Assembly: GCF_001039355.2 (NCBI RefSeq)
Contig: NW_019775469.1
Coordinates: forward strand, 667,180 to 720,276
Source of the DNA: Lingula anatina
Lineage: Eukaryota; Brachiopoda; Lingulata; Lingulida; Lingulidae
Direction of reading: 5' to 3'
Length of the DNA stretch: 53,097 nucleotides
Part shown: one piece after another, positions 1 to 12,500 of the stretch
Position numbering within the stretch: the stretch's first letter is position 1
Layout: every line of letters starts with the position of its first letter
The notes under the pieces: model-generated
What the model was told of the DNA's origin: nothing
The model's input: only the letters and a program-made list of their open reading frames with translations
The model's database searches: none
Position numbers and translations under genes: made by a program

Positions 1-485
1 TATTTCCACCCTGGTCCGGCAACCCAAGGCCTTGACTTAGTGGTCAGTTGTTAACAAGTCAGGAAGACAGCACTAGGGACACTCAGGTAATGCTAGAAAT
101 TCATCTGCTGACTACAGTTCAGTATTCCTAATGGTTAACTGATATAGAATGTTGCCAGTGTTACGTGGACTGTAGTATTCAGTTGATAACATAAATTATC
201 AAAATGGTGCTGACAGAGAACAGCAATAAAACATTGAATTATTTTAGACAAAGCATATAGTATTACATTTACAGGTGTTTTTTTTTTTTTTTTTTTTCAT
301 TTTTTCCTTTCTATTTTTTGAGATTTTAAACTCTTTCAACATCTCATTTGCCTAGCTGGCATTGAATCTGTTTATGTAAAGTCTGTAATATGTGTTGTGG
401 TTTAATCAAATATTCATTTGGAGTTTGATATTTTTGTAAGTGAACAAAATGGTATTTCTTTTTTAACTGTTTATACTGTCACTAA

Positions 486-756
486 GGCTTCGTTCACATG
501 CAATGTCTATTTTCTAAATTCTATTTTCTATTTGCGGCAAGTCTTATGATCACGGTCTGTGCACTGAATATCCCGCCGCGTAATTACTGGCAGCGCGAGC
601 CAGTTACTTTAAGGACAATCATATTTTGTACTTATAGTAACTGGCTCGCGCTGCCAGTAATTACGCGGCGGGATATTCAGTGTACAGACCGTGATCATAA
701 GATAGCGCGAATAGAAAATAGAATTTAGAAAATAGACATTGCATGTGAACGAAGCC
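486..756. mobile_element. 271-bp fold-back MITE (Harbinger-like TAA duplication)
   Basis: Near-perfect palindrome. The left arm starting GGCTTCGTTCACATGCAATG is the reverse complement of the right arm for about 120 bp, with a spacer of about 30 bp. It is bracketed by TAA at 483-485 and 757-759, the 3-bp target duplication expected of PIF/Harbinger-type insertions. Half-length relatives lacking one arm are at about 6088-6240 and 8668-8820. Confidence 0.85.
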
Positions 757-1525
757 TAAGTCATTGGATATATAAATTTGATACATTAAAAAATGAAATA
801 ATTTAAATCGTATCAAGTACAAAATATGATTGTCCTTAATTATAAGTTGTCCAACATAGCAATGTTTTAAGGTAGTAGTTTGTTTTCTGTTTCTGTCATC
901 TGAACATGTCATTGAGAGTTGTAGAAAGGATTTTTTAATTGTTGTGATGACACCTGGCGTGGTCCTTTTTATGCCAGTAAGTATTTCATAGACATCATTG
1001 TCAGTAATGATGGTGATATTCTCTGTGGTAAAAGTGTCTTCATCTTTGTGATGGTAGTCTGTTCTTTCCTCCTCATATGTATGTAATGTCTGTTGTAGGC
1101 ATGCACAAGGAGTTGAAAAAATAAACCAAGTGAAGTGTCAACATGCATTGTTTTGGTCAGCATAGTGCATAAAGTGTTGAGTTTGTTCAAATACAACAAA
1201 ACTGATCTTACTAGTAATACTAAAATGACTTTAAAGATCTGTTCCTTTAGGTACTTACAAATAAAGTTTAAATCATCTCCCAATGCATTTGCAGTCATTT
1301 TGCATTTTGGCACCAGGTACAGTGTGGAGCTTTTCGAGGCCAAGTTGGCTTATCACCTTTGTTAACGTATTTTCCTATTTCAATGGGTAAAAATTGCTCA
1401 TTTATTTGTATATCAGATTTAGTAGTCAACAAAGTAGCAAGCTTCAAGACTAGAAATTACTTTCTATGCCTGGGTCCCTATGCCTAGATTGATCCAACAG
1501 GATCGGTCTAACTCCACAGGTATTC

Positions 1526-1705
1526 ACACTAAATTGCTATCAACTTAAGTGGCTTCAATGTCTGCCACACCTTTCGAATCAGCTAGGGGGCAATTATATA
1601 TAATTAACTTTCATGCATGCTTGGCCTCCGGTATTTTATTACCCCCTAACAGCTTTAGTAGGCATGACAGACATTAAAGCTGCTTAAGTTGATAGCAATT
1701 TAGTG
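1526..1705. repeat. inverted-repeat MITE relic
   Basis: Left arm CTAAATTGCTATCAACTTAA and right arm TTAAGTTGATAGCAATTTAG are inverted copies around an AT-rich centre. A more decayed relative, sharing the outer ATCTGTGGGAATGG-like segment, lies at about 2200-2440. Confidence 0.65.
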
Positions 1706-2888
1706 AGAATCTCCTAGGAGATAGATCGATCCAAAGTTAGAACAATATCTGTGGGAATGGTCTCTATGGATCTCACCAGTCTACATCACACAAAACAACA
1801 TGGACGGCTGGTCCACTTACAATAATCCCACTTAATAATTAAAAAGCTGCATACATGGCCCATCTCCATACCAGGAATATTTTGCAAAAATTGTAGAACC
1901 ATTTTCCACTAGACTCAGTGTGTGACATGTATACCATGATGAATAAAAACCAAGTTGGAATCATATATACAAGTATGTGTTATCAATAAAAAGGGCATTC
2001 GAAGAATGTAAATAAAAGAAATAACTATTAAAGCACAAGACTTTCTTATTAAATATTATAATTTTATATGAAAATAGTAAAGGCTTCTAAAATATTAAAT
2101 ATGCCTGAGAAGCAGGAAGAGCAGAACTTAAGTATGGCATATGCGACAATAATTCATTGCTGGCAATAGAGGCAATATACACAAAAAAGGCCTGCACAGT
2201 GCTGCCTGTTACAGATAGGGGTATTCCCAGACATTCAGATCAATCTATCCCCATGGGGAGTCTTACTAGATTACTGTCAGATAATCCAGCTTAAATGTCC
2301 ATCCCGCCTACTACAAGCTGTAAAGGGGTAATTAACTTTCGTGCCCGCTCGGCTGACAGCTATTTAATGTGAACCCCCAGGGAGTTAGGTCGATCTACAG
2401 GTAGTTTGGATCGATCCAATATCTGGGAATGGGGTCTTATAAATACGGCCGTAGTGTGAAAAGCTAATAATAATTTTATGCTCTGGAATTAAGCCCTAGT
2501 AAAGTACCTAGTTTCATGAACCCATAATAAAAATACTTGATTCATTGCTAAGAAACCAGAAATGACTGTCAAAACAAGGAAAATTGGATCTAATGTTACG
2601 TTGATTCCTTCTCATTCAATCAAGGGGGGTTACTTTGGGTCAGTTTGAGCCAACTCCCATTGTCAGTGAATAAAGCAGCCCTTCATACTAGGATGCAACT
2701 TTTACTGAGTCAAATGGTTTTTATGCATTTAGAACAGCAGACTAACAGAATCGTGGATCAAATATAGCCACCAACTTGAAACTTGCCGCTTAATTCCTGA
2801 TTAGACACTGAATACATTCCCCATCGGGTCACACAACAAGCATTCTAATTGGGTCATCAATATTTGATCTGCAGATCTGTTAGTCTGC

Positions 2889-3289
2889 TGTTCCGAATGC
2901 TCTCTTTGCCACTTATAACCTTCCTACATAAATATTAAACCATTATTTGGTTGCTATATATGTCACAAACAGCACTGCTACTCCTGTCCCTGTGTGGATG
3001 TTTCAAACCTGTTTTGACAGACTGGATATTATGCATCAAATGCCAGTATATACTCACTACGCATATTTCATTAAACACAATCAAATACNTGCTGTTCCGA
3101 ATGCTCTCTTTGCCACTTATAACCTTCCTGCATAAACATTAAACCATTATTTGGTTGCTATATATGTCACAAACAGCACTGCTACTCCTGTCCCTGTGTG
3201 GACATTTCAAACCTGTTTTGACAGACTGGATATTATGCATCAAATGCCAGTATATACTCACTACGCCTATTTCATTAAACACAATCAAA
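2889..3289. repeat. 200-bp direct duplication across single N (3089)
   Basis: 2889-3088 is repeated almost exactly at 3090-3289, directly after the N. It lies in the presumed RTK 3' UTR. A dovetail overlap left unmerged by the assembler explains the arrangement. Confidence 0.85.
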
Positions 3290-3352
3290 TACTGGGCAAA
3301 GCTACAATGTATACTAATGACCAAGCGAGACCATGAATATTTCAAATATTCC

Positions 3353-3530
3353 TCAACATTTTTCTTTCACTTTGTTGTTGTCAATGTCCTCGTACAGTTT
3401 TTCCTCAAACTTCCCCAGAGTAAGAACATCACTCTCCGAGGCCAGGAGGACGTCCAAGGAATTAACAATGTCTTTGAATGTTGACCTTGAACTTGGGACC
3501 TCTTCCCAGCAGGACAACATGATGATATAC
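3353..3530 (-). CDS. RTK last exon: kinase subdomain XI and C-terminal tail
   Basis: Encodes [20 protein letters not shown], the end of the kinase C-lobe (subdomain XI, with the CW and the conserved Arg as in CWxxxPxxRxTF). An acidic tail of about 35 residues follows, ending ...[19 protein letters not shown] then TGA at 3355-3353. The tail has one tyrosine (LYED) in an acidic setting, a possible SH2-docking site (inference). The acceptor is ttcag before 3530. The exon starts in phase 2 and completes the Tyr codon opened by the previous exon. The tail is short for an RTK. Confidence 0.95.
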
Positions 3531-6500
3531 CTGAAGTGAGAAGTAACACAAAGGGACTTTAAGTAAAACATTATTTTACATGGTCCAAGCAATTTTTAAA
3601 TATGTATACATATAATCCCAAAATTAACATTGTATATACTTACATGTCCTGTGAACAGTGTGGTGGTTGTGGCATCCGGTAACCCTCACTTAAAGCTTCC
3701 ATCACCTGCTTGGCTGACATACCTGGGTAGGGACTGAAACCTTAATAATATAAGCAGCAGTGAGAATTGTAGATGTCAGAAATGAAACTCTACTAAATTA
3801 TCCCTTAAAAACTTCTGATCAAAATAAAAAAGTACACATATTGTGTGAATGAAAATTCAATGTCAAGTATTACACAAATAATAATAATGATAATAATATT
3901 AATATTTAAACAAATAATAATTCTAACAACATTCATACCTTATTAAGTTACTTTTTGCACCACATTTAAATAAGTCTGATAAAAATCCTGGGGCACAGAA
4001 GACATTTTATCGAAAAGATACCAGATATTGAATAATAAGCTGTAATTCTCAAAATTAAAATACTGCAGAGTCATACGTGTTATCAAAAAACATGATTACC
4101 CCTTGAACAATAGGACACATGATCACAATTTCATAATACTTGCTTGCTAAACCTTTCGTTTACAACAAGAACATTCCAAGACTTTTATGAACTTGACCAT
4201 CAGGCAATCTTACCCAATGTGACAATCTCCCACAGCAAGACTCCATACGCCCAGACGTCAGACTGCGTGGTATATATATTGTCAAACAGAGCTTCTGGGG
4301 ACATCCAGCGAATTGGCAAGCGACCCTATTAAAGAGTAACATTAACAAAACATATACATGTTTATCTGTCAAGTGGTTATTGCAATTGTCAGATGATAAC
4401 ACCTGTCTATATAAGTTTATTTACACATCCTTACAATGCATACAAAAATGTGCAGTTATACTTAAATTAACTATGCTGCTTAAAATTGTACACACCCAGG
4501 GGCCGATTGAGGCCGTCTACTGGGTCTTCCGGAAGCATGCAAATCATTAGCGGTAACACTTTCTGAAGTGTACTAGTACTGATAATGGATATCATAAAAT
4601 AATTATCCAAGATTGCTAATGCTAAGTTTCAGGTAAGAATGCAAAGTAAATATTTTTTTGGTTTTTATGTACAAAAACATTCACTGACCTGCGATTGTTT
4701 TTCATACTTGTGACTTTCAATGACATCCTTAGCAAAGCCGAAGTCAGAAATCTTGCAGGTTCTATCCTCTGCTACCAAAATGTTTCGCGCAGCAAGGTCT
4801 CGATGTAGAATCTACAATGTAAATATTGAGACTGTTGATCTCACGTTGTAATGAAAATAATGGCACATCTTATTTTCTTTCAAAGTTTATAAAAAAGTGA
4901 TCTTTACTGACTATGAGGCAAAATTTGGTGATATAGAAAATGAACAAAATAAGCAATAAGAAGGAATTATCTGTTTTCATAAAATAATTGTTTTTCCTAG
5001 CTTACCGCCATTGATGAAAGATATGACATTCCATTGGCCACATCTAATGCAAACTTTATCAGATCATGTGGTGTCAAGGAGGAGCTGATCCCATGTAAAT
5101 TCCTATACTGCACTTTCCGTTTTGAACGGTCATTTCGTAGATAGTCCTGGAGATTTCCATTTGGAAGGTACTCGACAATAATTAATGGCACAGCTAAAAT
5201 AGATCGCTTCAATTTATTCTAAAAGAATGTGTCAATTAACTTTAAGGTTGGCAATTTACCACTTATGTACAGGTGTTCCACAGGGAGCTATTGAAATTGC
5301 AAAAAAAAAAAAAAAAACAGAAGTAAACTTTAATTTTATGGTGAGTACTCCTCACAACTGATTTGTCCTTTCCTATTGATTAACATAGTTATATGAATTC
5401 AGTGCTACATTTACAGTGATTTGAAAATTTATTAGATTTATATTATATAACATGTCTACATACCGTCATCTCGAGTGCAGGATCCTAAAAGCCTGACCAC
5501 ATTTGGGTGAGGTTGGAGTTCCAGCATCACTTTCAGTTCTTTCATAATCTCACTGTAGAGGGAAGTGTCACTTGTATCTACAAATACAAGTTTATCTTAT
5601 TGAAGTACATGCTAAAATCATCTGATTTTTAATGGACTGAAGTATCACTACTATTAAAAATTGTTGGAATCAATATTTACCCTTTGCAGTTTTAACAGCA
5701 ACAATGCTCCAATTTTGTTTTCCATCTAGATTGAAAATGCTGCCCCTGAAGACTTGGCTAAAAGCCCCGTTTCCTATCTTTTCCATCAACTTGATATTCC
5801 ATCTTATCTCCACATCTCTCTCCTTAATCGCTGCATACAGTCGCTCTCCCATCGGCTTAAACTTTAAGTTTAAATTCATATAAATATCAACATCAAGATA
5901 AGGCAGCAAAGCTGTCAAATATTCAGACAAATATTATTAAAAAAGTAGAAAAAAAGTTGCACAAAATAGGTTATTTTATTAAAACTGATGCAATAATACA
6001 TTATGCTTAATAGCCAAGTCAACACCAAGTCTTAATTATGCGTAACTTCCAGAAAATGAATGGAATAAGGCTGGTTTTCTTACTTAGGGACCGTTCACAT
6101 GGAAAGTCTATTTTCTAAAAATCTATTTTCTATTCGCGGTATCTTGTGATCACGGTCTGTGACCATGCGGCGTAATTACTGGCAGCGCGAGCCAGTTACT
6201 CCCTGCGCTGCCAGTACGCCACGGGGTATTCAGGGCACAGTTGTTAAATTGTTAAATAATCTAGTCACTAAACACTGAAGATTTATTTATAACTCAAAAG
6301 AATGTAGGGCAGAAAATAAGAAGTTTGGGGTGAAGGGTGACAATATCCTTAATACTTCATTCTTTTAAAATTACAATCAACTAACATTAAGATATTCATA
6401 CTACAATATTTCACCTGTAAATGGTAAATTTCAGTTTATTTCAAAGATAAAAGTAATAGCTGTTATCACATGCAACCCTTTACAAAGGGACTGTACTATA

Positions 6501-9500
6501 CTATACTGTAATTCTCAGACTTTATGACCAATCTTTAATCCAGACCCTGCATTTTTGAGTATGATATTCACCTCACCACTCAGAAAGGTCTGAAGCTCAC
6601 TGTCTTCAGCTTCCACCTGTACATTGTTTCTTTGTGACACTACAATGAAAAAACGGATGGGCTAAACACATGCATCTTTAAATAGGGGGAGGGGGGATCA
6701 CGGAAATTTTGGGAGCAAGTTTTATGAGCAAAGCAGAATAGGAAGAAATGAAACAGCTTAAATGTTCAAGTTTCAAAAAAAATTTTTGAAAAGTTTGTCA
6801 CTTAAAACTAATTAAAGGGATTATAACTCTTCATTTTGATCAAAAAATGAATTTTCCTGGAGTAAACAACAATTTTCCCATACTTACCAATGGTTTATGA
6901 ATCCATTTTAACATTCAAAGTTAGTACCTGGTTTTTTTCTAAAAAGTTTGATTGTAATAATCTCTTAAGAGATTATAATAGTGTATAGCCATCAATGAAG
7001 GTCACATGGTCTAAAGACAAGCTCACATATCAGAAAAATAGCTATAACTGCCGTTTTTGTGGTGAAACAGAATATGTTAAATTTCTATGAGTTGTTCGCA
7101 ATGTTTTTATTTTGAAATATAGATCTCATTTGAAGAGTAATTATCCTTTTAATATTTCACAATGCATGAATCTGACATAGCATGCATACTGGGTGATGAA
7201 CTTTTTAAAATTATTGAGAGGTCCATACCCAAGTTTGAGATTTTCAAAGTGAAATCGTTTTCCAACGAAATTTTCAAATTTTCACAATAATCGGGGAAGC
7301 ACACATACCAGTAGTTGTTGTTTAAGCATTTACAATTTATTTACCTTTTTCTTCACCTCTTGTTTTGTGTTTCTTTTTGACACAGTAGGTGTAGGTGACA
7401 TAAGCCAAGGCAATCATCACAGTGACCCCCAGGATGGCTCCTATCATCCCCCCTATGGCCTCTCCTAATAGACCCCCCACTGTGGCCCCAGTAGCTGGCT
7501 CTGAAATGATGTCAAGTAAACAAATGGTATTCACCATCATGACAGGTTTATTCTGAGCATTATTTGGAACAAGTCGGCAAAGCTGACAAATGTTAAGATA
7601 AAATAGACACTGAAAATTAACTAGCAAGTGATTTATTTTCTACTGACATTGCTAAGATGTGAAAAATTAAAATTTAATACATAAAACTAGACAGCAAAGC
7701 TGACAAATATACAGACACCATAAAGGAAACAAGGCAGCAAAGCTGACAAATATTCAGACATTCAGATGCAGCAAAGAGTGCACCAAATAATGCTTTGGTC
7801 AATTTCAGATGCACTATTACATAATGCTTTAAAACAGCATATAAATCACTCTTACCCTCTTACATTATGTGTTACAGGTATCTTGGACATAGAAAAAACT
7901 AGAAAGTAATTCAGTTTCATCGGCTTTAAATAATTTCTGTATATCATGCTGATTTTCGAAAGTAACCTTCCTTTTTACTACACAAAGCCACTCAGTAAAT
8001 TCAAAGTAAAACAAATGGTATGGTTTGAAAGTTAATCAAGGGAATATCATGTGTCGGACAGCAACAGCGGCGGCAACAGTGAAAGCGACATCGACAAAAT
8101 TGTAANTCACTTTCAGTTCTTTCATAATCTCACTGTAGAGGGAAGTGTCACTTGTATCTACAAATATAAGTTTATCTTATTGAAGTACATGCTAAAATCA
8201 TCTGATTTTTAATGGACTGAAGTATCACAACTATTAAAAATTGTTGGAATCAATATTTACCCTTTGCAGTTTTAACAGCAACAATGCTCCAATTTTGTTT
8301 TCCATCTAGATTGAAAATGCTGCCCCTGAAGACTTGGCTAAAAGCCCCGTTTCCTATCTTTTCCATCAACTTGATATTCCATCTTATCTCCACATCTCTC
8401 TCCTTAATCGCTGCATACAGTCGCTCTCCCATCGGCTTAAACTTTAAGTTTAAATTCATATAAATATCAACATCAAGATAAGGCAGCAAAGCTGTCAAAT
8501 ATTCAGACAAATATTATTAAAAAAGTAGAAAAAAAAGTTGCACAAAATAGGTTATTTTATTAAAACTGATGCAATAATACATTATGCTTAATAGCCAAGT
8601 CAACACCAAGTCTTAATTATGCGTAACTTCCAGAAAATGAATGGAATAAGGCTGGTTTTCTTACTTAGGGACCGTTCACATGGAAAGTCTATTTTCTAAA
8701 AATCTATTTTCTATTCGCGGTATCTTGTGATCATGGTCTGTGACCATGCGGCGTAATCACTGGCAGCGCGAGCCAGTTTCTCCCTGCGCTGCCAGTACGC
8801 CGCGGGGTATTCAGGGCACAGTTGTTAAATTGTTAAATAATCTAGTCACTAAACACTGAAGATTTATTTATAACTCACAAGAATGTAGGGCAGAAAATAA
8901 GAAGTTTGGGGTGAAGGGTGACAATATCCTTAATACTTCATTCTTTTAAAAGTACAATCAACTGACATTAAGATATTCTTACTACAATATTTCACCTGTA
9001 AATGGTAAATTTCAGTTTATTTCAAAGATAAAAGTAATAGCTGTTATCACATGCAACCCTTTACAAAGGGACTGTACTATACTATACTGTAATTCTCAGA
9101 CTTTATGACCAATTTTTAATCCAGACCCTGCATTTTTGAGTATGATATTCACCTCACCACTCAGAAAGGTCTGAAGCTCACTGTCTTCAGCTTCAACATG
9201 TACATTGTTTCTTTGTGACACTACAATGAAAAAACAGATGGGCTAAACACATGCATCTTTAAAAGGGGGGAGGGGAGATCACGGAAAATTTGGGAGCAAG
9301 TTTTATGAGCAAAGCAGAATAGGAAGAAATGAAACAGCTTAAGTGTTCAAGTTACAAAAAAAAAATTTGAAAAGTTTGTCATTGAAAACTAATTAAAGGG
9401 ATTATAACTCTTCATTTTGATCAAAAAATGAATTTTCCTGGAGTAAACAACAATTTCCCATACTTACCAATGGTTTATGAATCCATTTTAACATTCAAAG

Positions 9501-12500
9501 TTAGTACCTGGTTTTTTTCTAAAAAGTTTGATTGTAATAATCTCTTACGAGATTATAACAGTGTATAGCCATCAATGAAGGTCACATGGTCTAAAGACAA
9601 GCTCACATATCAGAAAAATAGCTATAACTGCTGTTTTTGTGGTGAAACAGAATATGTTAAATTTCTATGAGTTGTTCGCAATGTTTTAATTGTGAAATAT
9701 AGATCTCATATGAAGAGTAATTATCCTTTTAATATTTCAAAATGCATGAATCTGACATATAGCATGCATACTGGGTGATGAACTTTTTAAAATTATTGAG
9801 AGGTCCATACTCAAGTTTGAGATTTTCAAAGTGAAATCGTTTTCCAACAAAATTTTCAAATTTTCACAATAATAGTGGAAGCACACATACCAGTAGTTGT
9901 TGTTTTAGCATTTACAATTTATTTACCTTTTTCTTCACCTCTTGTTTTGTGTTTCTTTTTGACACAGTAGGTGTAGGTGACATAAGCCAAGGCAATCATC
10001 ACAGTGACCCCCAGGATGGCTCCTATCATCTCCCCTATGGCCTCTCCTAATAGACCCCCCACTGTGGCCCCAGTAGCTGGCTCTGAAATGATGTCAAGTA
10101 AACAAATGGTATTCACCATCATGACAGGTTTATTCTGAGCATTATTTGGAACAAGTCGGCAAAGCTGACAAATGTTAAGATAAAATAGACACTGAAATTT
10201 AACTAGCAAGTGATTTATTTTCTACTGACATTGTTAATATGTGAAAAATTAAAATTTAATACATAAAACTAGACAGCAAAGCTGACAAATATACAGACAC
10301 CATACAGGAAACAAGGCAGCAAAGCTGACAAATATTCAGACATTCAGATGCAGAAAAGAGTGCACCAAATAATGCTTTGGTCAATTTCGGATGCACTATT
10401 ACATAATGCTTTAAAACAGCATATAAATCACTCTTACCCTCTTACATTATGTGTTACAGGTATCTTGGACATAGAAAAAACTAGAAAGTAATTCAGTTTC
10501 ATCGGCTTTAAATAATTACTGTATATCATGCTGCTTTTCGAAAGTAACCTTCCTTTTTACCACACAAAGCCACTCAGTAAATTCAAAGTAAAACAAATGT
10601 ACGGTTTGAAAGTTAATCAAGGGAATATCATGTGTCGGACAGCGACAGCTGCGGCAACAGTGAAAGCGACATTGACAAAATTGTAGCACAAAAGGTGCCC
10701 TTGGGAATGACACCCCTTAATTTACAACTACTATCATTTACCTGATAGTGTGATTTTCAGGACCGTGCTAGGTAAACCATGTAACTGGTTCACAATGTTA
10801 CTGGCCTGGCACTCATAGTATCCAGGTTGCTGAATGTGATCTAGATAAAGCACTGAGGGGTTATCGCGGTGTCCATTTAGTACTTCTCTGGTGTTGGATA
10901 ACTCTTCCCAATATAACCATTTGAAGTTAGGTTGAGGGTGACCAGTGGCTGAGCAAATGAGAGTGACGGCTGAACCTTTGACAAACTCCACACTGTCCAT
11001 TGCTGAGTCTATGATGGAGAGAGCACCTGTGGAGATGTAAGTGATCTTAGGGTTGCTGGCAGCAGCTGAAATATTGCAATTTTTAATCATAAAATATAGC
11101 TATCATGGATATTCAAAAGTGTGACTAGCAAAGGTTTTAAGCCCATGGAAGATCAAAGTCACACCTTGAAAATGCCAGTATATGAAAAATGAAAATTTCA
11201 CAAAAAGCTGTATTTAAGTCCTATGTTTCTTTCCTGTAAGTTTGAGAATAATTAATAAGTGACATGGTTTTCCTAAAATGGTAAAAATGGTGGCAGTGCC
11301 CAAAATTGTTGTTACATTTTATCTAATACATACTCAGTGACACACTGGCCCACTTTTGTCCAATCATACATGTAAACTGTGTGCCATCATCAGAGGCTGA
11401 GACATCTGCTCTTAGCTCACTCTGTCCATTATATGTGCAGCCATCACTATTCAGGACGGGATCACTTGACTGGGCATCTGAGGTCCTATTTTGTTGCTGA
11501 TAGTTCAGAGTCTGGTACCACGTGATCCCCTTAGCTGGACGTCCAAGCTGACCAGAGCACATGAACTTTATTGACCCTTGGTCATTTAGTTGCTGGGTGG
11601 TCAAGACAGGGACTTCACTGGGCTCCACTAGAATATACACAGTCACATACATTTGTCTTATTCTAGCTTTAGTATATGCATTTTTCTAAAATAAATGTAC
11701 TTTACCCTTGAAAACTGTTTTCCAAATTATCTCAGAACCTTATGGGTCCTTTGGATGGACTTCTAGTACACACATGTTTGTACCATACATGTAATTTGAT
11801 ATGGTAATTAAGTTAGGTCTCACAAAAGAAAATTGGCATTTGCCATCAGGTGCCTCAGATTTGTGACCACCGCTTTTTTCTCTGAGCCTACATCTTCTCT
11901 CCCCTTCACCTCCAGCTAAAAATGACCACTCAGCTTCATGTCTTACACCACTACATGTCACTTCAGGCACAATCATCATTATTAATCAAATATTAATCAA
12001 ATCATAGAGTAATGACATTTTTTCAAACCTATGTAATGATAACTTTTTATAATGCGCAAAATGCAATCCACAATTCCACGGTTCATGTCAGTTTTACATA
12101 AAGTCACTCAAAAAAAAAACCCCAAGGACACATAATGACCAGTTTAACGGTTTATTTGATGATGCTTACTAGGTACATGATCTACTAGTACATGAAGTCT
12201 CCAACTTCTGTACCATCTCCCATGTGTCTGTCTTCCTAATTCTTCCATGCAGTCACCATCAAATCTCCTCTCTTTGAACTTCCAGATATTACCTCTGAAT
12301 ACACATACAAATTTCTTATCTAAGGTGGATTCAATGCTGCACTATTTCATGGTGCATACTAATTTTAATTACTCAAATTGCATACGTCCACTTGCATTAT
12401 ATAATTACAGGTATGGCCATAAAAACAAGTCGAGTGCACAAGCAAGAGACTCCATTTAAATAAACTAGAGGATCAGAGAGGCGATACTGCCTCTGAGTGT

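Larger units (their letters stand above)
1..2888. other. no gene seen; 3' flank of the RTK
   Basis: Apart from the fold-back elements at 486-756 and 1526-1705 and a relic near 2200-2440, I find no splice-flanked or domain-bearing reading frame. A poly-T run lies at 276-297. Confidence 0.6.
5527..10684. repeat. 2.58-kb duplicated block around single N (8106)
   Basis: 5527-8105 and 8107-10684 are near identical (scattered substitutions and one-base indels). Both contain the TM, juxtamembrane and kinase N-lobe exons. The second copy starts exactly after the N, inside an exon. Confidence 0.9.
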
